From a virus, in the IMG/VR virus record IMGVR_UViG_3300028025_000214, positions 1-24,433 of that record: DNA of 24,433 nucleotides; one strand, 5' to 3'. This document shows, one piece after another, positions 8,216-16,075 of this stretch. The notes under the pieces are model-generated. The model made no database searches, was not told the DNA's origin, and saw nothing but the letters and a program-made list of their open reading frames with translations. The translations under genes were made by a program, and so were the position numbers. Position 1 is the first letter of the stretch; every line of letters begins with the position of its first letter.

Positions 8216-8712
8216 CGCCCACATCCTGCTTTACCGCACATATTTTGCAACTCAGTCAAGCCGAAAGCAATCAGCGTTACAAGAAAAACAATTGCCAATC
8301 CAGCTACTAAGTAAACTGTCTGCTCTTCCTCGGCTTCTTTTTGTTTTTTTTCTTCAAGCCGTAGCGCCTTCATCTCTTTGGCATCTGCCAAGTCCATTGC
8401 GGCTTGCCGTGCTTTGATCTTGTTCCATACGTCAATCTTGCCTGTTGTCATAAAGAGCATCTTTAGCTCTTCTTCAAACGCTCTGGCTTGCTCAAGCACC
8501 ATCTCAATCTGTAGCGCGGTTCCCATGTTGGAACCCTTCTTGGAACGCTTGGCCTCGATCATCGCTTTGGTAGCAGTGCTCCTAGCATCAAACATCTTGC
8601 CAATCATCGGGGCAAGACCGCCTAAATCATTGGCAACCTTGCTGGCCTTCTTGACCATGCTGATGGCATTTTGCAACCCATCTAATGCCGCTATGGGATC
8701 AATTAAAACCAC
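8212..8712 (-). CDS. Membrane-anchored coiled-coil protein in the lysis region, 166 aa
   Basis: I chose GTG 8712 because GGAG lies 6 nt upstream and the product then starts MVLIDPIAALDGLQ, like remembered phage homologues. An upstream in-frame GTG at 8724 would add four residues. The N-terminal half is helical (NAISMVKKASKVANDLGG). The middle is strongly coiled coil (LEQARAFEEELKMLF; WNKIKARQAAMDLADAKEMK; RLEEKKQKEAEEEQ). A transmembrane segment (VYLVAGLAIVFLVTLIAFGL) comes last, followed by a short Cys-containing tail (MCGKAGCGR). The protein is therefore tail-anchored with a large cytoplasmic part. Role unknown. It overlaps the 32-aa gene upstream and the 50-aa gene downstream. Confidence 0.78.
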   Translation of the reverse strand: MVLIDPIAALDGLQNAISMVKKASKVANDLGGLAPMIGKMFDARSTATKAMIEAKRSKKGSNMGTALQIEMVLEQARAFEEELKMLFMTTGKIDVWNKIKARQAAMDLADAKEMKALRLEEKKQKEAEEEQTVYLVAGLAIVFLVTLIAFGLTELQNMCGKAGCGR

Positions 8713-8801
8713 GACCAACTCCACGCAATTATGTACGTGCCATAGATGACAAAGGCCACTATACAGGCCGCCGCAATGAATGCTTCAGCCCAGTCCCACA
8801 T
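8703..8801 (-). CDS. 32-aa hydrophobic membrane peptide
   Basis: ATG 8801 follows the preceding stop by 2 nt (TAA-TC-ATG). The reading frame runs 32 codons to TAA 8703, inside the start region of the next gene. The product begins MWDWAEAF, continues as one hydrophobic helix (IAAACIVAFVIYGTYIIA) and ends with alternating tryptophans (WSWSWF). Size, a single membrane span and placement at the head of the lysis cassette fit a small holin-like or membrane-perturbing peptide, but nothing shows this directly. No other feature covers the interval, and reinitiation from the upstream gene is likely. Confidence 0.7.
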   Translation of the reverse strand: MWDWAEAFIAAACIVAFVIYGTYIIAWSWSWF

Positions 8802-8803
8802 GA

Positions 8804-9301
8804 TTAGGGAGTCTCAGGCCAAGTCATTGTCCAAGGGAAACCGCTTGCCGCAGTGATATCACGCAGTGCTTGGCGGTATGTAGCCCATGCAGTTTTATCT
8901 GCGGTGCTGTCGGCAATCTGTGTCCAGTCGCAGTCCTTGAGCTTTTCTGTACGTGTGCGGCGTACATTGGCGGCTTGTTCTGCGTCCTTCATTGCACGAT
9001 AAGCGGCTTCGTTCTCAGCGGCTGTTTTGGCAGGCTCTGTTTCTGTTGCTGGCGTATCAGTAAAAATAGGGCCAAGAACGTACTTTGTGTACCATTTGCC
9101 CTCCAGTTGCTCTACGCCTTGACGCATGGAGAATTGATAGACTGTGCCGCCGGAAGCCTGTGGGCCTTCAAAGACAATGTCTGCGCCCCAGTCGTTTAAA
9201 CCTGCTTCGGTCAAAACTTTGGGCAATCCCAAACCAAAATGCAGTCTGCGGAACTCGTCCTCATACATAACTGCGCCAGTGTCTCTTACACGAATTTGCA
9301 T
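8804..9301 (-). CDS. Phage tail-assembly chaperone-like protein
   Basis: The 165-aa protein has a C-terminal domain (residues about 112-164) reading R-T-R-T-E-K-L-K-D-C-D-W-T-Q, then WATYRQALRDI, then GFPWTMTWPETP. This is the hallmark of the Phage_tail_APC family often found beside tail-fibre genes. The N-terminal part (residues 1-75) is a distinct mixed fold with IRVRDTGAVMYEDEFRRLHF. In related phages these proteins act as fibre-assembly chaperones or trailers. The neighbouring large fibre gene, 9 nt upstream, fits. SD-like AAGGAA precedes ATG 9301. Confidence 0.82.
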   Translation of the reverse strand: MQIRVRDTGAVMYEDEFRRLHFGLGLPKVLTEAGLNDWGADIVFEGPQASGGTVYQFSMRQGVEQLEGKWYTKYVLGPIFTDTPATETEPAKTAAENEAAYRAMKDAEQAANVRRTRTEKLKDCDWTQIADSTADKTAWATYRQALRDITAASGFPWTMTWPETP

Positions 9302-9310
9302 GATGATTCC

Positions 9311-11338
9311 TTATGCTATTGCCAAGAAGATAAATGTGCCACCGCTTGCATTGATAGCGGCTGGCGCAGTTGAACTAATTTCAAATCCTGCGCTGTATGC
9401 GTCAACGTAATCGGTGTTGGTCACTTCGGCTGTTGAACTGTTTAAAATTTTGTAAGGGTCATTACCCGCCACGATGCCACGGGCTGAGTCCCATACATAC
9501 CAATCACCAGTTGAGTCTGTGCGTTTGATTAGAACAAACCTTGCCCCTGCTGTAAAGCCACAATTAATTTGGAGCGTTGTGGCTGTTCCTGTGTAGCTCC
9601 CTACTTTGGAGACACCTGCACAAGTGGCAAATAGATACGCAACAAATGTAACCCCATTAGCGTTTGCTCCCGTGGAATTACCTAACGAGAAAACTGAAGA
9701 AGTTGGTGTTGTGCTATTCCATTGAGGTGCGCCCGGCCCATCTTTTGCGGCAGTTGTATCTAACGACAAAATGTAATCAGTTCCAATTGCCGCCGAATAA
9801 ACAGGCCAATATCCAGCCGCACTTCGTGATTTAACAATCATCAACTCAGGTACTGCCGCTAAGTTATGGTTAATTGTTCTAGCAGATGCGTTACCTGTAT
9901 AGCAAACCACATCAAGAAAACTTGGTGCTCGAGCAAATGTTTCTGAAACATAAGTTTGAGAACCAAAATTCCAAGCCACATAAAAACCACCAATATCATT
10001 TTGAATAATTGAAGTGCTATTTATGGCTGTTATGCCGTAAGTCGCTGGACTTTCTGCCCCTGTATCATATGTGCCTAATTCAGATTTAAATCCACGCAAT
10101 CTATCTACAACACCGCATCCTGCGGCACGATTAAATTGCAAAACCAAATCAGCATTTGGTGCGCTTGCACCAGTCAAAATTCTTCCTGTTGTCCCATTTG
10201 CTGTATAAGCGTATGGATTAAAAACACTAGTCCCACTCGTAGGTACAGCCATCGGGCCTCTACGAATGGCTATGTAAATGATAGTTTCAGTTGAAGCTGA
10301 TGATAAATCTGTAAATCCAGTAGAGTCGATGGAAAGAATATTGCTTCCTGACGCTTCTGCATTTGTGAGGTTTGCAAATAAATATGCGTCTGTACCTGAT
10401 GCAGTTAAACCCCGCATATTGTCTACAATTCGCCAACTAGACACACCAGATGCACTTTTTATCATAATCCATTGAGGCTCAAATCCAAGCGTGACTTTGC
10501 CATTGCTACGAACATAAGACCCACACATAATTGCATTGTCTGTACCAGTCAGACCAAAGCCTCCTGCGTCATGGGCGAATAGGTAGGCTACGTAGGTTTG
10601 TCCTGACTGATTGGTTGTGTTTGAAGTGCCGACACTAAAAACCGTGCTAGTGGGTGCAGTTGAATTGAAGTAAGTTGGCTCTGAAGATTGCGCATCTGTT
10701 GCTTGCAACTGCATTGCAAATGCTGCGGAAGTCATTCCCCTGTGATATACCGCCCATACATACGCGCTACTTGTGCATTTGATAATGATGCATCCCGGCG
10801 TAGAGCCGAGATTGTGCGCAATCGTTCTGTTGGAACCCGTCCCTGTATAAGTCACAACATCAAAGAACTTTGGTTGCTTGCGGAATGTCCATGAGGCGTA
10901 TGTGCCACCATTAGCATTTCCACCACCATCAAGACCTAATGAAAATCCATCAGAGTTAAATGATGTTAAAGAAGTTGCGTCTGTGTCTTGAGCGTTTGTT
11001 AAATCGCTATAAAGTATTTTTGTAGCACCTCTCGCTGTGTCAAAAAGCTGATGATTACGAACTGCATCACGCCTTTTTATCCAAGTGAGTCCACCCTTGC
11101 CAGACAAGTCAATCCCATTGGTAATGGTCTGTGTAGAGCCGTTGCCTGTATAAAGGTATGTTGAAAACACATTCTCAATAAAATTTTGAGTATTGCCCTG
11201 TGTAGGCCATTGGCCAAGCTTTTGCCAGTATGCCTGTTGATTAAGCGTCCACACACCGGGCGCAGTGCTGTTTGCGTATGGGCCTGATGGTACAGGTGCA
11301 GTCTTGGAGATTATTCCGCCGGGGTACTGTTTAGACAT
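9311..11338 (-). CDS. Large tail fibre with repeated domains (DUF7483-like), 675 aa
   Basis: The N-terminus combines MSKQYPGGIIS (residues 1-11) with GVWTLNQQAYWQKLGQWP (28-45). Both modules recur in neighbouring fibre proteins and probably dock to the tail. The rest is repetitive. Units centred at residues about 62-104, 160-202, 270-312, 475-517 and 578-622 share the plan Y-T-G-N-G-S-x-x-T-I, H-N-L-G-x-x-P, I-I-I-K, W-x-V-Y-D, R-G, and are followed by S-x-G-F and A-Y-L-F strands. From memory this is the DUF7483-type fibre repeat. The product is likely a trimeric receptor-binding fibre. The start codon lies inside the stop region of the previous gene. Confidence 0.82.
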   Translation of the reverse strand: MSKQYPGGIISKTAPVPSGPYANSTAPGVWTLNQQAYWQKLGQWPTQGNTQNFIENVFSTYLYTGNGSTQTITNGIDLSGKGGLTWIKRRDAVRNHQLFDTARGATKILYSDLTNAQDTDATSLTSFNSDGFSLGLDGGGNANGGTYASWTFRKQPKFFDVVTYTGTGSNRTIAHNLGSTPGCIIIKCTSSAYVWAVYHRGMTSAAFAMQLQATDAQSSEPTYFNSTAPTSTVFSVGTSNTTNQSGQTYVAYLFAHDAGGFGLTGTDNAIMCGSYVRSNGKVTLGFEPQWIMIKSASGVSSWRIVDNMRGLTASGTDAYLFANLTNAEASGSNILSIDSTGFTDLSSASTETIIYIAIRRGPMAVPTSGTSVFNPYAYTANGTTGRILTGASAPNADLVLQFNRAAGCGVVDRLRGFKSELGTYDTGAESPATYGITAINSTSIIQNDIGGFYVAWNFGSQTYVSETFARAPSFLDVVCYTGNASARTINHNLAAVPELMIVKSRSAAGYWPVYSAAIGTDYILSLDTTAAKDGPGAPQWNSTTPTSSVFSLGNSTGANANGVTFVAYLFATCAGVSKVGSYTGTATTLQINCGFTAGARFVLIKRTDSTGDWYVWDSARGIVAGNDPYKILNSSTAEVTNTDYVDAYSAGFEISSTAPAAINASGGTFIFLAIA

Positions 11339-11675
11339 TAGTCACCTCAACCCATGAAGTTGTTGGCTCGTCCCATGTATAACGCTTATTGTCTGTTGGC
11401 ATTGGTGTAGGGGCATTCCATTGGCAAGTTGTTTCGTTTAAACCCCAAGATGCGTATGGCTTGGGTGGAATAAAAGCATCACGTCCTGAGTCATATGTGT
11501 AACCAACTCCTGCGTAATTCTTACGCAATGGGCGACCTTCAGGATGCTGACCGCCATAGGTGTTATACGAGGTCTGCACCCAGCCTGTACCAAACAGGCC
11601 TGAATCAATAACGTCCTGTTCAGCCACAATAACTTGGGTGACGATGCCGTTTTCTACTTTTGCAAAATGACTCAT
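11331..11675 (-). CDS. Small tail-fibre-associated protein, 114 aa
   Basis: The likely start is ATG 11675 (MSHFAKVENGIVTQVIVAEQ), not the in-frame extension to 11714, which would run into the upstream coding region. The opening is a well-conserved phage pattern as I recall it. The middle (GQHPEGRPLRKNYAGVGYTY) and end (APTPMPTDNKRYTWDEPTTS) are rich in Pro, Tyr and Trp. This type of protein occurs next to fibre genes in many phages and cyanophages, and its function is not established to my knowledge. It lies between a polyglycine adhesin candidate and the large repeat fibre, overlapping the latter by 8 nt. Confidence 0.78.
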   Translation of the reverse strand: MSHFAKVENGIVTQVIVAEQDVIDSGLFGTGWVQTSYNTYGGQHPEGRPLRKNYAGVGYTYDSGRDAFIPPKPYASWGLNETTCQWNAPTPMPTDNKRYTWDEPTTSWVEVTNV

Positions 11676-11683
11676 GTTGTGCC

Positions 11684-12583
11684 TCAGAATGTGATTGAAC
11701 CTGACGAAGTCCATTGATAAACGCGATAGCCGCCAGCTACTGTAATTGTAGGAGAACCTGTAGTGGATGTAGCGGCTAAATAAGTGTCGGCATAACGAAT
11801 GACAACAATGCCTGAACCACCAGCACCGCCAGTGTCCCCACCACCCCCGCCACCACCTCTGTTTGCAGTGCCAGCGCTTCCAGTAGCAGAGTAAACAGCA
11901 CCAGCCCCACCGCCACCAGAACCTCCAGCACCACCAGTTTGGTTGAATGTACTTCCACCACCGCCGCCAGCGTATGTTACAGATGAGCCAGAAATAGAGG
12001 ATGCTGTGCCATCACCGCCTTTGCCACCAACTGTTGCTTGACCTGCCTGACCAGCTTGACTAGCTCCGCCGCCACCGCCAGCTTGTAGATTATCATCATT
12101 TGAATTGTGAGCACGACCTGCACCACCATTTGTGCCTTGAGCTGGTGATGTTGATGGAGTGTTTCCTGTGCCACCAGCACCACCTGCGCTTGCGCCACTT
12201 TGCCAAACATTACCACCACCGCCAGAGCCACCGTTTCCACCAGCGGCAGAAGCCGATTGACTTACAGTTGTACCGCCATTTCCACCGCCAGCGGATGTAA
12301 TAGTGCTAAATACAGAGTCTGAGCCAGATGCACCAGATGCACCGCCAGCACCAACAGTTACAGTAATTGCAGAACCAGAAAGTACCTCAAATATAGCCGC
12401 TGTTCTAAAACCACCCGCACCGCCACCACCACCGCTATAACCCGAAACACCACCGCCGCCACCGCCGCCGCCAGCTACAACAAGATATTCAACAGATGGC
12501 GGTGCAACAGGAACAGGCCAAGTGCCCGCCGCTATAGCTTGCATCTGCTGTCTTAATGTCCATGATCCTGAGTATCGAGCCAT
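11684..12583 (-). CDS. Polyglycine-rich adhesin-like tail protein B, 299 aa
   Basis: The N-terminal anchor SGSWTLRQQMQAIAAGTWP (residues 5-23) resembles the second module of the 675-aa fibre. From VEYLVVAGGGGGGGG (residues about 32-46) the sequence is a glycine lattice with GGGG clusters, and it closes with GSGIVVIRYADT and GGYRVYQWTSSGSITF. Repeated Gly runs separated by short polar segments are expected of packed polyglycine-II helices, as in the T-even/S16 gp38 adhesins. Function (host-receptor recognition) is inferred. It is a clear paralogue of the next upstream gene (12591-13484). The DNA is a dense run of ccaccgcc-like units on the plus strand. Confidence 0.8.
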   Translation of the reverse strand: MARYSGSWTLRQQMQAIAAGTWPVPVAPPSVEYLVVAGGGGGGGGVSGYSGGGGGAGGFRTAAIFEVLSGSAITVTVGAGGASGASGSDSVFSTITSAGGGNGGTTVSQSASAAGGNGGSGGGGNVWQSGASAGGAGGTGNTPSTSPAQGTNGGAGRAHNSNDDNLQAGGGGGASQAGQAGQATVGGKGGDGTASSISGSSVTYAGGGGGSTFNQTGGAGGSGGGGAGAVYSATGSAGTANRGGGGGGGDTGGAGGSGIVVIRYADTYLAATSTTGSPTITVAGGYRVYQWTSSGSITF

Positions 12584-12590
12584 GTTATCC

Positions 12591-13484
12591 TCAGAAAGTT
12601 ATTGAACCGCTGGAAGTCCATGTGTAAATACGATAACCGCCAGATACGGTAACTGTTGGTAATCCTGTAGTAGAAGCCGCAGGGTCAAAAGTATCGGCGT
12701 AACGGATGATGACAATGCCAGAGCCACCTGCACCAGCATTCTTCGCTGATGCACTAGAGCTACTACCGCCACCGCCGCCACCAGTATTTGCCGTTCCACT
12801 TGTTGCGTCAACACTTGGTTTTGCACCAGTACCACCACCACCAGTACCGCCTGCGCCAACTGTTGATGCGGCATTTTCTGCACCGCCACCACCGCCGCCA
12901 GCATAAGTTACAGATGAGCCAGTAATACTAGATGCCGATCCATTTCCACCTGCACCGCTATTGTAAGGACTTGCACCACTTGCGTTGCCACCAACAGCAC
13001 CCGCACCGCCACCACCGCCGCCAGAATCACTACCGCCAGTGCCAGCACCATTACCACCAGTATTACCTTGACCAGAAGTCCCGCTTCCGCCTAAACCCAG
13101 TCGTCCACCGCCACCACCACCAGAGCCTCCTGAACTTCCATTGTCTCCAGAAGTATTTGTTAAAGCACCACCACCACCACCACCGCCTGTAGCTGTAATG
13201 CTAGAAAATACACTATTACTACCATTATTCCCATTACCCGCAGATGATGGAGCCGCGCCTCCTGCGCCAACAGTAACGGTTATTGCAGACCCAGTTGAAA
13301 CAGCAAATCCTGAAGCGGTAAGAAAACCGCCCGCACCGCCACCACCGCCTGAGCTACTTGTATTTGTGGCCCTTCCGCCACTAGCACCGCCAGCAACAAC
13401 CAAATACTCAACTGTTGGAGGTGGTGATGCGGCTAATGCATTAAAAGAAGCGGTAATAAACCCGCCGGGATAGCGATTGGACAT
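12591..13484 (-). CDS. Polyglycine-rich adhesin-like tail protein A, 297 aa
   Basis: It opens MSNRYPGGFITASF, sharing the YPGG-F/I-I module with the 675-aa fibre. It then has the same VEYLVVAGG entry, glycine lattice and exit (GSGIVIIRYADT; GGYRIYTWTSSGSITF) as the gene immediately downstream. The 'ITVTVGAGG' and 'SSITGSSVTYAGGGGGG' segments are shared by both copies, while the loops between Gly clusters differ. This is the pattern expected when adhesin loops diversify on a constant scaffold. Probable role: exposed receptor-binding tip. The two copies are separated by only 7 nt. Confidence 0.8.
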   Translation of the reverse strand: MSNRYPGGFITASFNALAASPPPTVEYLVVAGGASGGRATNTSSSGGGGGAGGFLTASGFAVSTGSAITVTVGAGGAAPSSAGNGNNGSNSVFSSITATGGGGGGGALTNTSGDNGSSGGSGGGGGGRLGLGGSGTSGQGNTGGNGAGTGGSDSGGGGGGAGAVGGNASGASPYNSGAGGNGSASSITGSSVTYAGGGGGGAENAASTVGAGGTGGGGTGAKPSVDATSGTANTGGGGGGSSSSASAKNAGAGGSGIVIIRYADTFDPAASTTGLPTVTVSGGYRIYTWTSSGSITF

Positions 13485-13496
13485 CTTCTACCCCAA

Positions 13497-13892
13497 TCAG
13501 GAAATGACTTCGTAACTGATGCTGTATGTGATACCGCTGGCTGTGCCGGATGTAACGATAATTGACGAGCCTTCCATTAAATATACAGCAGTGGTTTTAT
13601 CAACCACAATCAATGAAGCATCAGCAGGAACCGACACTGTAGACACGATTGGATAAGCTGTACCGCTAGAAGGAGCGGAGCCTTGAGCCACAGCGCCGTT
13701 GGTGTAGATTGCCACAGTGGTATCTACAGCCGCAGAACCATTAACGTTAGCCGCAACGATCTGGTTGATTTTAAAAACCTGACCACTAGAAGCCGCATTA
13801 GGGACAAGAACAACAGCAGTTGTAGCACTGGGTGTGAGGTATGTAGTTGTGCCTGACGCTGTGGTCGCGGCGAAAAGATTTGGATTTGCCAT
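13497..13892 (-). CDS. Small beta-rich virion structural protein, 131 aa
   Basis: The protein begins MANPNLFAATTASGTTTYLT and is made of short Val/Ile/Thr strands (VKINQIVAAN-like; TVAIYTNGAV; ASLIVVDKTTAVYLMEGSSI; GITYSISYEVIS). It lacks charged motifs, membrane segments and catalytic residues. Similar 110-130-aa proteins with the N-P-x-L-F-x-x-T-T-x-x-G-x-T-T start accompany fibre genes in many environmental phages as I remember them. They are thought to be peripheral tail or head proteins, without a proven role. SD GGAA precedes ATG 13892. Confidence 0.72.
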   Translation of the reverse strand: MANPNLFAATTASGTTTYLTPSATTAVVLVPNAASSGQVFKINQIVAANVNGSAAVDTTVAIYTNGAVAQGSAPSSGTAYPIVSTVSVPADASLIVVDKTTAVYLMEGSSIIVTSGTASGITYSISYEVIS

Positions 13893-13901
13893 GATAGTTC
13901 C

Positions 13902-14708
13902 TTAAAAGCCAAAGACCATTGCGATGGCCGTTGCCTTCGCTTGAGATACACCAGAAGCCGCAGGTGCGGCAGATGTCCATGTAGTACCGTTAGACACTAA
14001 AACATTACCGTTTGAGCCGGGGGCAACGAAATTAGGCGTTGATGTACCGTTACCCAGAATCACGTTGTTAGCAGTCAAAGTGGTTAGACCTGTACCGCCT
14101 TGGTCAACGCCCAGAGTACCCGTAGACACCAAGTTCTTACTGCCGTTTGTAAATACAGGCTTACTGGCAGTCAGTGAAGAATCAATGATGTCATTGGCGG
14201 TCAGCGTTGTGCCATCAAATGTCAAGTTGGCAGAAGCTCCAAACGCACCAGAACTATTAAACTGAACCTGCGTGTTAGAACCTGCTGGTAAGCCGCCGCC
14301 CACATTTACAAAGTTAGTGCCGTCCCAAGCAATGATGGCCCGAGTCCCAGCCGCTACAGTAACACCTGTTCCGGTTGCCGCTTTTACAAGAATTGACTGG
14401 GTGCTAGACGTTTTGTTGATAACAACGTAGGTCTTAGACTGGGCTGGAACCGTAATGGTGCGTGTAGCTGTGCCGCCAGCAGTCCACAAGATAACTGCGT
14501 ACTGAGAGCTATTACCTGTCAGACCTGTGCCTGCGTATGTACCCGTAGTAACAGTTAATGTAATGTCAGCATCAGTGGAAATTGTCTGTGTACCAGCAAC
14601 GGCAACGTCAATAATCTGTGAGATGGCGTTGTTAACTGTGTCGCCCCACTGCCCGGACAGTGTGCCCGTGGCTGGTAGCGTGAGGCCGATTAGTGCTGTA
14701 TTTGCCAT
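13902..14708 (-). CDS. Tail-fibre/collar-type protein with GGTG repeats, 268 aa
   Basis: The N-terminus (TALIGLTLPATGTLSGQWGD, then VNNAISQIIDVAVAG) is a widely seen phage fibre opening. Residues about 55-140 are beta-rich and glycine-spaced. Residues 150-250 carry the fibre-shaft pattern: LTANDIIDSSLTASKPVFTN, then GVDQGGTGLTTLTANNVILG, then SNGNVLVSNGTTW. The C-terminal tail is GVSQAKATAIAMVFGF. The GVxxGGTGxT unit is typical of trimeric beta-helical fibre shafts. This supports a tail-fibre or fibre-extension role. AGGAG precedes ATG 14708. Confidence 0.8.
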   Translation of the reverse strand: MANTALIGLTLPATGTLSGQWGDTVNNAISQIIDVAVAGTQTISTDADITLTVTTGTYAGTGLTGNSSQYAVILWTAGGTATRTITVPAQSKTYVVINKTSSTQSILVKAATGTGVTVAAGTRAIIAWDGTNFVNVGGGLPAGSNTQVQFNSSGAFGASANLTFDGTTLTANDIIDSSLTASKPVFTNGSKNLVSTGTLGVDQGGTGLTTLTANNVILGNGTSTPNFVAPGSNGNVLVSNGTTWTSAAPAASGVSQAKATAIAMVFGF

Positions 14709-14717
14709 TTAGTTCTC

Positions 14718-15494
14718 CTACTGTGTAGAAATTTGTGTCCAACCGGGCGTTTCGGTATTGTTTACATCAGACCAAACCGGTGTTTGCGGATTGCTGATAT
14801 TTTGCCATGTTACGCCTTGTGTGTCATCAATGACTTCCCACAAATTTCGCCCGCTATTTGTGTCTGTAATTGACATCGCTTCTGATCTGCTTACGCCATA
14901 CCCAGTTATTGCAGTGGGTGAGTCAACAATGTTTGCGGCTTCAGTTAAAAACTCTGTGTAATACGTACCGACCGTGGTGCTTTCTAAAGCCGACATTGAC
15001 TCTGTAATAGTCATTATCAAAGTGGCAAGAGCCTCCTCAGCAACAGAAATAGACTCAGTAATATCGCCAAGGAACGTAGCTACAGCCTCTTCAACCGAGG
15101 TGGTATCCGCAGTCTCAGTAATAGACACAGCAAATGTTGCATTAGCCAATTCAGATGCGTTTATAGCCGCACTTTCTCCCACAATTGCTGTATAGGACGT
15201 AGTTGCGTCATTGTTATCCGCAATGGATGCTGTTTCAGTGATGCTTTGGGCAAATGTTGCCGCTACAGATTGAACTTCTGTGTATTCAGCAGACTCTGTT
15301 ATGGACAAGGCAAAGGTTGCTAATACTGATTGGGCTTCTGTATACGCCGCAGATTCTGTGACGGAAACCCCAAAATTAGCTGTGGCCGCCTCGGATGCGG
15401 TGATTGACATGGATTCTGTTACGGCTACCTCGTAGACATCCGCGCCACCCCAGTAGCCATCCCCCCAAGCAAGATCACCCCATCCGGTTGCCAT
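14718..15494 (-). CDS. Structural protein made of about ten 20-residue SITE(S/T) repeats, 258 aa
   Basis: A tryptophan/glycine-rich opening (GWGDLAWGDGYWGG, residues 4-17) leads into about ten copies of a 20-residue unit with plan T-F-A-x-S-I-T-E-S-A-x-x-x-E-x-x-S-V-x-A (residues about 20-213). The protein ends with three short tryptophan repeats (VTWQNISNPQTP, VWSDVNNTETP, GWTQISTQ). The composition is strongly acidic with almost no lysine. A regular 20-residue period suggests a beta-solenoid or an elongated stacked rod, as expected for a virion fibre. The surrounding genes are structural. I do not recognise a named family. It starts 1 nt after the preceding stop. Confidence 0.75.
   Translation of the reverse strand: MATGWGDLAWGDGYWGGADVYEVAVTESMSITASEAATANFGVSVTESAAYTEAQSVLATFALSITESAEYTEVQSVAATFAQSITETASIADNNDATTSYTAIVGESAAINASELANATFAVSITETADTTSVEEAVATFLGDITESISVAEEALATLIMTITESMSALESTTVGTYYTEFLTEAANIVDSPTAITGYGVSRSEAMSITDTNSGRNLWEVIDDTQGVTWQNISNPQTPVWSDVNNTETPGWTQISTQ
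14856..15437 (-). repeat. About ten degenerate 60-bp coding repeats
   Basis: Each unit encodes about 20 residues with a core of (A/V)-(S/T)-(I/V)-T-E-(S/T). The closest pair is residues 59-78 and 79-98 (TFALSITESAEYTEVQ, TFAQSITETASI). Units near residues 139-177 are one or two residues shorter. Confidence 0.75.
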
Positions 15495-15495
15495 T

Positions 15496-16065
15496 TTACG
15501 TTGCTGTTAATGTAGCAGTGTAAGTTACAGCAATAGTGTCGCCGTTGACCACAGCTTTGGAGCTAGAGAAATCACCAGCAGAGAACAATGTTCCAGTGGT
15601 TGAATCTTTGGTTGCGCTACCGCCAATGTTAATGAAGCAACCTGCCACCGTACCCGTGCTGGTCATAGAGAATGACACGGCAGAAGATGTAGCCTTGCTA
15701 CCAGCCGCCGCTGAACCAAAAGATGGTGTAGGACGATTTCCTGAGTAAGCGGGAGCATTTGTGCCGCCAACCTCGTTCCAGCTTGCGTGAGAGGCTTGCG
15801 TATCAGCCGCAACAGCCGTTCCTGTACCTTTTAAACCCATGACCACAGCACCGCCAGCAGTATTGCCAAAAGCGGTATCTAGGGTGAAGTTACGACCAAC
15901 GGTTGTGACGATGTTTTCAATCTCATCCGTCCATTTAACAAAGCCGTCAACACTGTAGCAAACAGCCGTGTAGTGACCGCTGATACCAATCGTATCTTCG
16001 GGCATTGTGTTGTATTTAGTAATCGCTTCCACTTTGTCGGTTGCGGTGATTTTGTCCATAGTCAT
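15496..16065 (-). CDS. Virion structural protein, 189 aa, unknown fold
   Basis: The N-terminal region (KVEAITKYNTMPEDTIGISG, then HYTAVCYSVDGFVKWTDEIE) is followed by NIVTTVGRNFTLDTAFG and then Gly/Ser/Thr-rich beta segments. These include GTVAGCFINIGGSATKDSTT and DTIAVTYTATLTAT. The pattern of a 'V-T-x-x-G-(R/K)-N-x-x-L-D-x-x-F' helix followed by variable beta sheet is common in phage structural proteins near the neck. No enzymatic motif is present. ATG 16065 has AAGGAG nine bases upstream. Probably co-assembled with the neighbouring 138-aa and adaptor proteins. Exact location in the particle is unknown. Confidence 0.72.
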   Translation of the reverse strand: MTMDKITATDKVEAITKYNTMPEDTIGISGHYTAVCYSVDGFVKWTDEIENIVTTVGRNFTLDTAFGNTAGGAVVMGLKGTGTAVAADTQASHASWNEVGGTNAPAYSGNRPTPSFGSAAAGSKATSSAVSFSMTSTGTVAGCFINIGGSATKDSTTGTLFSAGDFSSSKAVVNGDTIAVTYTATLTAT

Positions 16066-16075
16066 GGGAAGCTCC

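Noticed and set aside
8870-9410. Plus-strand ORFs opposite the tail-assembly-chaperone-like gene
   Set aside because: Antisense to a clear conserved-domain protein; cysteine-rich composition is an artefact of the complement.
11776-13192. CCACCGCC-type repetitive DNA as microsatellite or CRISPR-like array
   Set aside because: Unit spacing is irregular and in frame with Gly codons; no conserved repeat-spacer structure.
12706-13473. Plus-strand ORFs rich in Pro or His opposite the polyglycine genes
   Set aside because: They are the antisense of GGN/GGT glycine codons; composition is explained wholly by the minus-strand gene, and none has an RBS or family pattern.
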